A stretch of DNA of 64,000 nucleotides from Chrysoperla carnea (GCF_905475395.1 NC_058340.1:67620181-67684180); one strand, 5' to 3'. Shown: positions 24,223 to 36,343, counted from the first letter of the stretch. The notes: a model not told the origin generated them from the sequence alone. Translations and numbers: made by a program.

Positions 24223-26475
24223 TATTTTTGTTTAAAAACAATAGATTCAATTAGAACTTATTTTAATATGATTATGTAAGAAAACGAAACAAACATTGCC
24301 TATTTTTTGTTATTAAAAACTACGTAATACTTTCATCCAAGTATAAACATGCGATGATTTAGAAAAAAAAAAGGTGATATATTAAAATATTGTACACAAA
24401 TAAAACTTGTCTCATACTAAATTAAATTACGTATATCTCTCCCACTTAAAAATTTATAATGCATCCAAATCAATTTGTATGTTTTGTTCATTAACTATTC
24501 TTCTTTTAATTAATTCACTTGGATTTTTTGGCAAGTTTTTTATTTCGATATGCCGATAATTACGTATTAAAAAAAAGTAAATACAATGAAAGATAATACT
24601 ACAATAAAAAATAGGTGGCTTTTTAGCTGTTACTTGGAAAAATTTTGGTGTGTAAAAAGTTTTTCAGATAAAAATTATTCGCTTAGTGCATGATTTTCAT
24701 TTCAAGGAGTTACCATAGTAACGACACATTACTTTATTAATATAATTGTATGTCTGCACACAAGTCTAAGTATTGTATATATGGTTTACATTAAATATTT
24801 AATACTATTTTCCAAAAAATTTAAATAAAGCATTCAGGCAGACAATATTTTGTATAATGGCTTTCTCCTTATCTTGAATCATTCTGACACACTTTATTTT
24901 GACCAATAAGATTAAGCTTGGCAGTTTATTTCCACGATAAGAGCTTCTTTTCTTTTCACATTCAAACCTGTTTTATTTTGCTATGTTTAAAAAAATCTAA
25001 GCGTCGTTCCAAATAAAAGTTGGGGTTTTTTAGATTTCTTATTTTGATTGTACTATTCAACAATCGTAAAACTTTGAACTTTGTATTATCAAAAAAACAG
25101 CGTTTACCTTGAAATGTTTTAACATGTTTTTAACTTTCATATTTTTAAGTTATATTTTATAATTCTTAAAAATTAAATAGAGCGTTTAAAAACAAAATAA
25201 TTTGTTTACAATCAATTAAGAAATATTTCTTAATTGTGAAATAAAACTCTTGCGAAAGAAAAAAACCGGTCTGTGAACTTTTAATGTGAATCTGGATGAA
25301 AAAAAAAACGCAAACCTTGATTGTCTTCTGTTTCTGTGATTTTGAATAGCACTTCGAAAGTGTTTAAAAGGCATTTTAAAAACCGTAAACGTATCACAAA
25401 ATAATCTTTATCACAATATAATGAGTTGTATATTAATTATTAATTATTAATTGTTAAAGTTTATAGTTTCATAGTGTGATATTGAGTACTACTAAGGAAA
25501 TTTCGTATATTTTAAAAAAAATTAGTTTTTTTTAAGTAGGAAACAAATTTACCATTTCGTCACGGAATATTTTTTTATCATAAATGTTATTATGTTTTAA
25601 TAAATTGTAAATTATGTTCTTCAGGTATTTTGCTTTCGTTTGTCATTACATATCAATATTGCAAGTTGCATAAATAAAAAATTAAAAATAATATATTTTA
25701 TATCAACAATATAAGTTGCTCCATAACATAGAAGCTGCTCCTTAACTTATCTCGTTACACCTATTGTGACAATCTGATCTCAGTTTTCTCTGAGAAGAAG
25801 GCTTTTTTAACCCCTAATAACATATTTCAGAGAATATTTTGTTTATTTTCCAAAAACCATCGTAACCTTGAAAGTGGAAGTTCTGGAAGTTTCTTTGATT
25901 TAGAATTTCATAATCCAAGCTTAGTAAAAATATTATTTTTTGGGTAAATATTCATTATGTTCGTTGCAGTGTAATACTTTTTGAGTTCGAATTTAGCACA
26001 TTCCTTCTTATTTATTCCGAATGAGACATGCTAACATCTTTCCCATACAAAAACAGCTGTGTAAAAATTATATAATTTTTTTTTTAAACAAAAGCCATAA
26101 ATCAAATTTACAACAAGTTGTAAAAAAGCAATCCTTTATTTTTAACTTAAATAGCATAAAAGATTCATGCTTAGTATTAAGCTGTAGCTGAAGCTAAATT
26201 TGTGTATTGTTGGGATGAATCATCATTTATTTGACCCAATTGTATGATAATTTTTTTAATCAATTACAAAATAAATATTCAATAAACAATAAATAAAACA
26301 AAAGAAAATTAATTAATGATGAATGAATGACTCGTAAATGAATTTATATTACTCACTCCATTACATAAATATTTAATATTTGCTAATAATTAGGCAATCT
26401 GTTTTACAGTCTTGTAAAAGTTGTTGTATTAGTTTGTGGTCAATAAACTTGTAGGTTAGTTATTTTACACATATT
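24223..26475. other. Intergenic region upstream of spartin
   Basis: AT-rich with no supportable ORF. The spartin promoter should lie in the first few hundred bases but no clear element was seen. One copy of the ~130-bp dispersed repeat is at 24676-24812. Confidence 0.5.
24676..24812 (+). repeat. ~130-bp dispersed repeat, copy B
   Basis: Shares GGAGTTACCATAGTAACGAC, ACTTTATTAATATAATTG and ACAAGTCTAAG with the copies near 2832, 34539 and 43304. Similarity to the 34539 copy continues a little further, through TTTAAATAAA. Confidence 0.8.
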
Positions 26476-26476
26476 T

Positions 26477-27054
26477 ATATACGTCATCGTTATCGGGTCA
26501 CCGTAGTGATTTTGCGTTGTATAAAAAACTCTTCAACAGAAAAAATGACACCAACTTTAAGAAAATTTTCACTTTCTTATTTCCCATCCCTATACTTGTG
26601 GTATGACTGAACTTTTACAAAGATAATTTCTCATCTTGAAGTTCAAAATTCAAACAAATCAAAGTTCTTCAATTTTATTCTTTTCTAGTAAAAATGAAAA
26701 TGTATCTCTAAGTTAATTCTATATTTTTCAACTTCTTAAATTTAGTTGATACTGAAATTTTGGTTATATACGTCATCGTTATCGGGTCACCGTAGTGATT
26801 TTGCGTTGTATAAAAAACTCTTCAACAGAAAAAATGACACCAACTTTAAGAAAATTTTCACTTTCTTATTTCCCATCCCTATACTTGTGGTATGACTGAA
26901 CTTTTACAAAGATAATTTCTCATCTTGAAGTTCAAAATTCAAACAAATCAAAGTTCTTCAATTTTATTCTTTTCTAGTAAAAATGAAAATGTATCTCTAA
27001 GTTAATTCTATATTTTTCAACTTCTTAAATTTAGTTGATACTGAAATTTTGGTT
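26477..27054 (+). repeat. Tandem duplication of a 289-bp unit
   Basis: ACGTCATCGTTATCGGGTCA starts at 26481 and again at 26770, and the two 289-bp units read the same to the eye along their full length, ending GATACTGAAATTTTGG. Lack of divergence means it is very recent or an assembly artefact. The unit has no ORF. Confidence 0.9.
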
Positions 27055-27192
27055 CGCGAAGTTTGATTGATTAAACGAAAATTTGGTTCATTTTGCTATT
27101 GAATGACAAGTTTTTGAGATATAGGGCCATCCATAAATAACGTCCAATTAAATTATCCAATTGTAAATAGGTATTTTTAGATGTTTAGTCCC

Positions 27193-27384
27193 CCCTGGTG
27201 GAAAAAATATTTGAAGAAAGAATAAGAAATTCTGAAAAAGTCTTAGGAACTTTGAATTTCTCAACGTTTTCGGGCTAGTCTAATTCAGAGTTCTTAATAC
27301 TTTTTTAAAGTTTCTAAGACTTTTTCAGAGTTTCCTAAGACTTATTAAGACTTATTCTTTTCTCAAATATTTTTTCCACCAGGG
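27193..27384 (-). mobile_element. Miniature inverted-repeat element, CCCTGGTGG family, copy 2
   Basis: 192 bp with the same ends as the copy at 22972 but in the opposite orientation; internal words such as AAAGTATT and CCGAAAACGTT are shared. It directly abuts the repeat at 27387. Confidence 0.85.
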
Positions 27385-27386
27385 CC

Positions 27387-27515
27387 AAGTTTGTAACGCT
27401 TAGAAATATTGATGATACGAACACAATTTTGGTATTGGTGTTCATAAAATCACCTAATTAGTCCATTTCCCTTTGTCTGTCCGTCCGTCTATCTGTCAGT
27501 GTGGTAACTCATATA
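27387..27515 (+). repeat. Dispersed repeat shared with the right edge of the window, copy 1
   Basis: GTAACGCTTAGAAATATTGA, AAAATCACCTAATTAGTCCA and the GTCTGTCCGTCCGTC stretch match 63872-64000 in the same orientation. The class is unknown; such CTGTCC-rich tracts are common in insect repeats. Confidence 0.75.
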
Positions 27516-28605
27516 GGAAAAGAAATACCGAACTAAAATTTTTACATAAAATATAAATTTCTGTTCGTAAATGAGCAACATAGGTTAAGAAAGTCTTGGG
27601 TCCGTACATATCCTGTTGTAAACCGTAAGAGATATAACAAAAGTTTAAGTGTAAAAAATATTCCTTATAAAAAAAAGAAACAACTTTTGTTTGAAACATT
27701 TTTTCGTAAAAATCATTGTTTTCCCGTGAGGGTGCAAATTAAAGCAAAACAGATGGATAGTTGGATATTTGCAGATAGCTTTAACTAATAAAATTCAAAT
27801 TTGTAGGCGCAGCTTCGAAATATTTTCGAAAACACTGATATAGGGCTTTTCATTTACAATATGATAATTTTTTTGTTTCGGACTGTTTTCAATCAAGTAA
27901 AAACATATATCTTATATCTTCTATCCTTGTCAAAAAGCGCTGCTTGAAAAAGATAAAATATATTTAACTTTCTTAGGTAGAATAGTTTTTAGATAACTGT
28001 CCGAAACAAAAGCAAATCGATGAAAAGGTCTATTCAACATTGACTATCTATATAGGGTATTTAAACAATTAAATCAGTCAATTATTTGTTTTCACTGGTT
28101 TTTTAATAACATTGAACAGGAAATTTATAATTTTTTAACCATTGTTTTCTCCAACACATACCTATGTATAATGTAAATAGAACTAGGAACATACTCAGCC
28201 TTTAAATTTCTTTCTCATTATAAAAATTAATTTTATTATAAGTTATTGCACAATACAAATAGGTATATATAATAAAAAAGTTATTATATATTTATTGTGA
28301 TTGGCTGTGAATTTTATAAACTGCTTGCTTGCATAAATAATTTTTAGCATAAACAAAAATAATGAACTAACTAACTTCCTTGAACATTTCCAATAAAAAA
28401 TTTTTTTGTCGTTTATATGATTTTAAAATTTTCCGTTATATTCAATTTTTTTAGAGTTTTGTGTTGTTATCTCTTGTTTTGTAGTCATTTATAAGAAATT
28501 ATAAAATTGAATATCTCATAATTTCATGAAATGTGTCATTCCTGGGTTCTTGACGAAAAAAAATTAAGAAATATGATCCTTTGTTACGTAAACATAATTG
28601 GTTTA

Positions 28606-28865
28606 TTAAGGACGTTCCCAAAAAAATGAGTGTATGAAAATATTTGAGACTTACGTTATAAATTTTGAGGGTGAATTCTGTTAGAATTTGGGAAAATTAG
28701 ACGGAAATTAAGAGTAAATTTTCTCGATATATATACCATACCTTTTGAAATATTGATGCTTAAAAATTTAAAGAATATCATTTATTGAAGAAATAACACC
28801 CAAATTCCATTCATTTCATCACTTTAAATGTATTTTATCGGAAAACGAGTGCCACTTGTTTTTAT
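28606..28865 (+). repeat. TTAAGGACGTTCCC element fragment
   Basis: Begins TTAAGGACGTTCCCAAAAAA, then ATGAGTGTATGAAAATATTT. It is collinear with 33028-33275 through AAACGAGTG. The right terminus was not found, so the copy is probably truncated. Confidence 0.65.
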
Positions 28866-29148
28866 AGGAATTTTCTTAATAGGAAAATATTTGTCATTCT
28901 TTTAAGTAATGAATATTAGTTTTCTAAATTAATCCAACGAAAATTAGCCTATTAGCATGTACTTTTAAACAAATTTCAATATAGGATTTATGTTTAAAAA
29001 ACGCAAACTTAAACGTCAACTTTTAAGTACTTCGACCAAGGTGCTTCAAAAAAATCTCCATTTTCAGTCGAGTCACAGTTAATGTCAAATAACTTATTTT
29101 TATTTCACTCATTGCTCGATTATTATTTTTATTGGTTAGAATACGACT

Positions 29149-29364
29149 ATGGTATGGTATGGTATGAAGGTTAGCGCACCTAGCCAAATTAATAGACCCT
29201 TGTACTCTATCCCCGTTACACTTTTCAGTGGCTATTATAACCAACGGATGTACTGAAACCCAGGATTTGCCTAGCGCTGAGTTTCCTAATTTCTTCTGGT
29301 TCGACTATGGCCGGACCAAACCATTTCCTTCGCTGCTGTATGAACGCCGGGCAGTCATAGAGAA
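29149..29364 (-). mobile_element. 5'-truncated LINE (non-LTR retrotransposon) 3' end with target duplication
   Basis: The minus strand encodes CPAFIQQRRKWFGP and VEPEEIRKLSARQILGF, the pattern that ends the reverse-transcriptase ORF of Jockey/R1-type LINEs (CP...R...LG...PEEI..LS...LL.F). A short 3' UTR follows and ends in a tail of ATACC pentamers. An 11-bp direct repeat, AGAATACGACT on the plus strand, flanks it at 29138-29148 and 29365-29375. This is a dead-on-arrival insertion, 216 bp long. The clade is not certain. Confidence 0.8.
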
Positions 29365-29409
29365 AGAATACGACTAGGCAAGATACTTATTATTTTTAAG
29401 GCTATTTAT

Positions 29410-30540
29410 GAATGACATATTGAAGCAAATTTAGAGAGGAATATTATGTGGACTGCCAAAGCAAAGGCTATACAATACTCAAGAGAGTGTTTGGCTTTCA
29501 GTACAAGGGTCGGAGGAGCAAAGCAGAAACTTCCTGTCTAGAGGGTTATCTGAAATTTCTGGCCTAAATTTTTTTAAATTCTTAGTTATGAAATTTTCAA
29601 CTGCCCTGACCTGGCTTCCGCCTCGGCACATCCATGACAAAAGGTATTAGGGGTATGTTGACTATATACGATAAGTATATAGAATAAGGGTTTCAATTTT
29701 ATAGATACGGAATCCTAAACAATAGTAAAAAGTATTAAACACAAATTAGTAAAAAAAATGACTTTAATGAAATTATTATAAATTTTATTATAAGAATAAT
29801 TTTGTTTAAAGTTTCCTTGTACTCAATATTATTCACTGTGAATCCTAAAACTATAGAAAATTTTAGTTTGTAGTATGTCTTCCTACATTGAACCTGACCC
29901 ACATTTTACAAATTTTTTTTCAAGGTGTATGTATGCATGTGTGTAATATGTTTTACATGATGGTTATAATTGCCAATTTTTGTAAGAAAACAAATGTAGG
30001 TACTACCTATTATTATTCAAATAAATTATTTTTGTAATTTGAATTAAGGTGTTTTTATGTTTTCTTTATCATTAGTACAGGTATTAGAGAATTTTTTCTT
30101 GCATTAAATTACAGGAGTTATTTTAATTTTGGGCTCAATTGCTCGTTAATTCCTTCTTTTGCAGGGCCAGCTCTAGCAAGTTTTAGAGATAGGGCGGCAT
30201 TTTCATGCACTGTTCCGTTTCCTAAACACAATCAAGACTATTCGTAATTCATCAATAAACATTCTATTTGTTAAAAATGAAATAATAAAAAGAGTCAAAT
30301 ACTCATAAAACTCTAAAAAAATTAGAAAATTATTGACATTTTCTTTTCCTTGTTAAGGTGGCAAGTGGCACGATGGTGGAGTAATTTGTTAAAGATCAAA
30401 TTTTTGTGTGTTGAATTACGGGGGGGGGGGAGTATTTGAAAACAAAGCCCACATGCTACACCAATGGATTGATGATAAACTTAACTTTTTTGTGGGATTT
30501 TTTGTCCTATGTATAACAATTTTATTGTAAACCAATGTAA
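29410..30540. other. Intergenic region without a recognised gene
   Basis: 29410-29640 is less AT-rich and may be another repeat fragment. A hAT-style end (CAGGGCCAGCTCTAGC) stands near 30164, and a run of ten or more G at 30420. No ORF is supportable. Confidence 0.45.
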
Positions 30541-31046
30541 TACAGTAAAGGAAGTTACAAAAATCGGCTGATAAAGGAAAATGAAAGAAATCGCTCGCAT
30601 TTTGCTCAAACCTCATAGAATGGGTTTCTTAAGTGTCAAATATCATTAGTAACGCGTGAGTTAATGGCGCAAATGTTTCTATTTGTTAATAAACAATAAA
30701 ATGTTAATTCAATGAAACGATCAATGTTTAAGTTCACTTAAAAAATTAGTAATTAGGCAACTTGTAGGACGTAAATGTTAAGTGTTTGTCAAATAATCAA
30801 AAACTATTATCCATGTATAACGTATACGTATTTCAAGTTGCCTATTTATTAATTTTGTAAGTCAACTTTAAAATTAATCGTTTCATTGTATTAATACTTT
30901 ATTGTTTATTAACAAATAGAAACTTTGCACCACTAATTCATACGTTATTAATGATATTTGACATCTAAGAAACACATTTCATGGGGTTTTAGCAAAATGC
31001 GAGCTGTTTCTTTCATTTTCCTTTATTTGTAACATCTTTAACTGTA
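30541..31046. repeat. Long imperfect inverted repeat (foldback)
   Basis: The left arm is about 30541-30767 and the right arm about 30834-31046. Shared words in opposite orientation include GAAAATGAAAGAAA, GCATTTTGCT, AATATCATTA, CTATTTGTTAATAAACAATA and AATGAAACGAT. Outer ends are TACAGTAAAGGAAG and its near complement. Each arm is over 200 bp and the spacer about 65 bp. No ORF; probably a foldback DNA element or a local inverted duplication. Confidence 0.85.
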
Positions 31047-31545
31047 CCTACTAATGCCAACATATCCAATTTTAGTAATATAGAATTTCGCGTGTGGAAT
31101 CATAAAAAACGATTTCGTGGCAAAAACGAAGCAATTTGTTACTAATAAGTTTGGCTAAATTGGCTTATTTTGAGCATACGTGCGAAGTCGCGGGTATAAA
31201 AACTATTTTGATATAAATACACATGCTGCACATAACTTAATTTTCATTGTTTTTTCACACACAAAAAAAAACATGTATACACATGTTTTTCGTGGTGAAT
31301 CCCGTTAATTTGGCATAAATAAACGCATGCTCTCGAATGTTCATACACTTTCGCGTGTATACCCATATAGCTTATGTTTAAAATTGAAATTGAAAAGACT
31401 CAAAAATACATTCTTAATTAGTTCGAACTTTTATTGAAGCTGTGAAACATATCATACAACATATATTAATTAAACTGAAATATAACAGTGGTCAATAACC
31501 TATATCGATCGAAGAACGATAAATTGTTTAGATCAAAAAATAAAA

Positions 31546-31827
31546 ATGCATATTCGAGATTTATTATTGAATAATTCAAGTGATAATGAAGTTTTATCAA
31601 CAACAACTATTCTACCAAAAATTACCGAAATTGTTTATGAAAATGTAACAAATATTGTAAATAATGCTACTTTGAATGATTCTTCAACAAATCATGAGCG
31701 ACGATTAAATGAATTTCATATAATTAAAGCTGTTGTTTTATCAATTGTGATTATAATTATTTTATTTTCTGTTTGTAAAATGGTTTTTGATTTATTTGTG
31801 CAATATACGGAAAAAAATGATAAATAA
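31546..31827 (+). CDS. Small single-pass membrane protein, unrecognised
   Basis: A 93-aa ORF. Residues 1-58 are polar and hold N-glycosylation sequons (NNSS, NVT, NAT, NDSS). Residues about 60-83 are a strong membrane segment (AVVLSIVIIIILFSVCKM), and a short charged tail (YTEKNDK) follows. The layout suggests a glycosylated N-terminal outside and a short cytosolic tail, or a type III protein. It starts at ATG 31546. AATAAA overlaps the stop region (31822-31830), which fits a poly-A signal. No splice signals are needed. I do not recognise a family. It stands alone in repeat-rich DNA; a chance ORF is possible but the sequon-plus-membrane pattern argues for a gene. Confidence 0.55.
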   Translation: MHIRDLLLNNSSDNEVLSTTTILPKITEIVYENVTNIVNNATLNDSSTNHERRLNEFHIIKAVVLSIVIIIILFSVCKMVFDLFVQYTEKNDK

Positions 31828-32137
31828 AAATTCAAAAAAAAAAAAATTGTGTGCGAATTTTTAAGTTCTGTTTTTTTGGTGTATCGACCTATAATAATAA
31901 ATCGGATTTGGGTGAAGAAAGACATATTCTTGTACAAAAATAATAAGTGCATTTATTTTAATTGTTTTTTTTTTTATACTATGTCTTAATTTTTTTGTTT
32001 AAATAATGTAAATTAATTATAAGAAATATACGATGATTATGTAAATTAAAATAATTTTTTTTAAAGATAATCATAAGGAAATACAATAAGAAATCAACGG
32101 TCCTCATCCTTAAAAAAATTTTTTATAGCCTTAATAT

Positions 32138-32760
32138 TTAAGGATGAATGAGTATGGTAGTGGGGGCACAAATTTAAAAATAGATATTTTCAATTTTGAT
32201 GATAAATTTATATTATTACTTGACGATATAAGACGAAAAGTAAGAATAAAATTTTTCGATATCTGGCTTAATTTTCAAAATATCGAAAATTGAAAATTTT
32301 GTTTAATTATTTAGCTTTCGATATTTCGAAAACCAAGACACATATCGAAAAATTTTATTCTTATTTTTCGTCTACATTCATGAAGTTATAACAAAATTCA
32401 TCATCAAAGTTGAAACAAAGATAAAAATAATTTCATCCCTTAATCTACCCTGCTCTTACATCCCTTATATGGACGGTGACACTTAGTTTTTTTCTTTTCT
32501 AATTCATTGCTAATATGTTTACTTTCTTTTAAAAAGTTTTTTTTAAATTTGTTTTCATTCATTCCAAATGAAAATTATCAAAAACTTCCAAAATAGCGAG
32601 CCAATGTATTTTATATCGATTTTTAATGACTTTTTTCTTAAAAATTTGCACGGTTACCTAAGCTGAAATTTTAACCACATATTCTTTGAGCAAGAGACTA
32701 CCTACAAACAAATTTTGAGCCTTTAAATCAAACATTGTTGTCATGCTCATACATCCTTAA
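32138..32760. mobile_element. TTAA-flanked miniature element, TTAAGGATG family
   Basis: Left end TTAAGGATGAATGAGTATG; the right end is the reverse complement of TTAAGGATGTATGAGCATG. 623 bp. The interior holds a palindromic block with TTTCGATAT and ATATCGAAA that is shared, in the opposite orientation, with 36344-36655. The TTAA at both ends resembles piggyBac-type target sites, but no transposase is present to confirm. Confidence 0.7.
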
Positions 32761-33027
32761 GAAGTTTTAGTATTATAGAATTTTTAGATTTCGTTATTTC
32801 TAAATCTACACCCAAAACTTAAAATCGAAGATAGAAAAAAGAAATGAAACTTCGTTAAAATAAGAAAAAATTTGGTGCCAGTTGGTGGACTTAATCTCTT
32901 TGTGCTAGCGAGATATTTTAGTTAAAATTGGAAAATTTAAAATTCTATGAGGCAAAAATAAGGTATAGAATAAAGAACCGGGTACTACAATTTTGCGGAG
33001 AGGGCTTTCGGGTACATTTGAAAACAA

Positions 33028-33433
33028 AAAGATTGTTCTCAAAAAAATGAGTGTATGAAAATATTTGATTTACGTTTTAAATTTTGGACGGATGTATTCT
33101 GTCAAAACTTGTGAAAATTAGACGAAATCAAGAGTAAAATTTTTCGATATGTATCATAGTTTTTGAAATATTGATGCCTAAAGATTTAGAGAAAATCCTT
33201 TGCAGTATTATAGATGAAACAACACGCACTAATTTCATCACTTGAAATGTATTTTTATGGAAAAACGAGTGCAGGTTGTTAGAAAACGAAAACTTTAACA
33301 GATCAAATATAAAAATTTAGCACCGTAAAGGGTATTAAAAAATTTCCTTGCTTAAAAAGGGCATTAATGAGAATGTGTTTACACCATTTAAAGATGATTT
33401 TAAGAAAACGTGATTTTTTGGGAACGTTCTTAA
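33028..33433. mobile_element. TTAA-flanked miniature element, GACGTTCCC family
   Basis: The right end TTTTTGGGAACGTTCTTAA is the reverse complement of the left end of the element at 28606 (TTAAGGACGTTCCCAAAAA); its own left end is degraded. It shares ATGAGTGTATGAAAATATTT and AAACGAGTG with 28606-28865. About 405 bp, no ORF. Confidence 0.65.
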
Positions 33434-34538
33434 GAATGCTGAGAGTGCCGAGAATGAAGCGTGCCAGATTAATTAACGAATTCTTCGTCAATTCAAAGAT
33501 TTCTTGCTAATTTTGCAATGCAGATGCAATTTAATCCTTCTAGCAGAAGACTTTTTATGTGGTAAAAAACTATAATTTTATAATTTTGTACCGTACACTA
33601 CTCCAGACGCTTAAGATCCATATGAAAGTCTCCAGGATATTATTGATTTTTTTATCCGTTCTTGGTCAAAATATGGCTAAAGCTAAAGAACCCCCAAAAA
33701 TTTGATCAGATGGTCATACAATTATTAATCAATGATCCCAAAAAACTCAAATATCAATGGCTTTTCTCCGAGACGCCGAGACTTGCAGATGGATTTTATA
33801 GACAGAATCTGCAGTTTATAGGTTTTTATTAAACAGAATGTAGTAGCTATATCTACTTGTTACTGAATGCTAAAAATTCTGTGATTTAATAAAAACACAA
33901 AAGTAATTAGTTTGTTTTCATTTATAAAATAAAAAAATATTTTGATCTAACAAATGATAGGTAATATGTAAAGAATGTTTGGTCTACAATTTTTGAAATG
34001 TTTTTATAAACAACTTTTTTAAAAGCTTCAACTAATGATGGATTGTTTGAAATATTTAGAAAAATCTTTATTAACATAAATTAATTGATTTATTATAACT
34101 TGCTTATTTTTTAATGAATTCTTTCACTGAATTTAATGAAGAAAAACATAAAAAATTTAAGTAAACAAAATCGTTAAACAGACTGAATTCTGACCTTGCA
34201 AAGTAAAATAAACATTAGCAAAGTCCTTTAAGTTCTTGAAAATGATTATTAAGTTTTCAATCTAATTAACTCTATTTTGAAGTTCTTTGAAAATTATTTT
34301 AGTATAACGAGTTTAATTGGTGACACAAATTTAATCCGTATATTCGCTTATGACAACGGGACAGGTGAAACTAAATAAAAGCTTGTAAAAATAAGAAAAA
34401 AATTGGTTTCTCAGTATTATCAATATCTAACTAAATCAGTAATAATTGAAATTCTTTACAATGAATTTTTAATGAAAAATTCCTCGTTTTTCTCGATTTA
34501 AGAAAAAACGATATATAAAGAAAATAGAAGGTGTTTTG
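33434..34538. other. Intergenic region, nothing recognised
   Basis: AT-rich; no ORF, no clear repeat structure. Confidence 0.5.
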
Positions 34539-34700
34539 ATTCGCACCTTCTATTTTCGCATTGTGCGTGAGTTTTTTTGGAGGCGTTTCCATGGTAACGA
34601 TATACTACTTTAATTATAGAATTGTATGGATGCATATATAATTGTATGGATTGCAATTATGAGTTACATTGAAAATTTAAAATTATTGTCTCACAAATTT
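34539..34700 (+). repeat. ~130-bp dispersed repeat, copy C
   Basis: Has ATTCGCAC, TTTCCATGGTAACGATA and TACTTTAATTATAGAATTGT, and then an extra short duplication of ATATAATTGTATGGAT. It is the most diverged of the four copies. Confidence 0.7.
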
Positions 34701-35611
34701 AAATAAATAATTATGATAATTTAATTTTTTGAAAAATAATATTTGTGCAATTTGATTTTTCATTAACATGTAAAGAATTGCAAATTAGTCATAACAGCCT
34801 CCTTTATCGCCATTATTTTTCACTGGAGCGCTGGCATCGATTTTATTGTAACTACGCCCACAACGAATAGTATTTTAAAGGTGAGATTTATTTCAGTTAA
34901 CAAAAAAAGGTAGGATTTATTTTTACTATTTCAAATTCTAAACGCGAATCACATATAATGCAAAAAAAAAAACCGTCTTATAAGATAAAAATCGATAATT
35001 AATATTATGAGGATGTTAATTCTTGGTAACAAATTGATGAGGTGGGATTTTATAAAAGATATGAGAAAGAAAACAATGAATCTGAATTTAATAAAATTAC
35101 AAACAATATACAAGAATTTCACATTCTTTACTAGAACTTTATCATTGTTATAACAATCGTAAAAATTCTTTTTTTTACGTGTTGTATAATCATTAATTTT
35201 TATTGTGATTTTATAGAGGAAAATTAATTAATTATCTGGTTATTTAATGGACTACTAGGTACTTGCTGCTATTTTATAATTATTTATTAATATTTTTTCT
35301 ATATCTGTTTATTGTGTGTTTTAGTTTTGATAAAAAAAAGTTAGTTAAATTGTTTTTTTATTTATTCATGCAGAATTATGCTTCTCAAAAGGTAAGTGGA
35401 AATTTTTAGTTAAATTTTTCGTAATTTTAGTCGATATCCCGCCGAAAATATTTGATTTTGTAGCGGTATAGCGGTTATTTAGAACCGCCGAAAAAGAATG
35501 ACAAGATAATTATCGAGAACGAATGTTCAAAAATGATTAGCTAAATAAATTTAATCTGTAACAAATCTATAAGAAGTTCGATTAATCATCTTGCGATTTC
35601 CTTTTCATTCC

Positions 35612-35760
35612 AAAAAAAAAAATGAATGTAAAAAAATATTTGGGACTTACGTTTCAAATTTTGATGGTTGATTTTGTTAGGACTTGGGAAAATTAGACAA
35701 AAATTAAGAGTAAAGTTTTCCGATATATAGATACTATATAGTCTTTGAAATATTGACAGA
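35612..35760 (+). repeat. Third partial copy of the GACGTTCCC-family interior
   Basis: CCAAAAAAAAAAATGAATGT, ATATTTGGGACTTACGTTTC and AATTAGACAAAAATTAAGAG are collinear with 28612-28740 and 33035-33165. No terminus is present. Confidence 0.65.
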
Positions 35761-35871
35761 ACTGAAAAAGTATTTCTATTTTTCTTGGAACTCTACGAAT
35801 ATATTCAGCACAAGTAAACAAATAATTGTAAAGTGATTTTATTATTTTAAATTCCAAAAAAATTAAACAAA

Positions 35872-36185
35872 TTAAGGTAGTACTCTCGGTAATAGACTTT
35901 GCATTCAGAATTTAATGAAACTTGGCATAGTTGTCCATTATTATATCATAATTAACCAGTTAAATTTTTAGGGGCCTTCAGAGAACTGAAAATCTGAACG
36001 TCCAGTTTTGTAAAATAAAATAAAATCTGTGATATCCCATAAGGATCAATGTTAAAATATCTTTTTTTCAGTTCTCTGAAGACCCCTAAAAATTTAACAG
36101 GTTAATTATGATATAATAATGGACAACTATGCCAAGTTTCATTAAATTCTGAATGCAAAGTTTATTACCGATAGTACTACCTTAA
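35872..36185. mobile_element. Foldback miniature element with ~120-bp inverted repeats, TTAAGGTAGTAC family
   Basis: 314 bp. The left arm starts TTAAGGTAGTACTCTCGG and runs through TTCAGAGAACTGAAA; the right arm is its near-perfect reverse complement, ending CCGATAGTACTACCTTAA. Only about 75 bp of spacer separates them. High arm identity suggests a fairly young insertion. Confidence 0.88.
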
Positions 36186-36343
36186 GTGAAAAAGGAAACG
36201 TAAATTTAAACGAAAAATAAATCGATAATTTAATACACACACTGATGTGAATTCAGGAATTCATAAATTTTTTTTTTGTTTAAATAATAAAAAAATTTTC
36301 GGAAATGAACCTCATAGCTGTAAAATGTATTTATGATATTATT

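Noticed and set aside
29149-29165. TATGG repeats as telomeric sequence
   Set aside because: Insect telomeres are TTAGG-type; this short tract is the tail of a LINE insertion.
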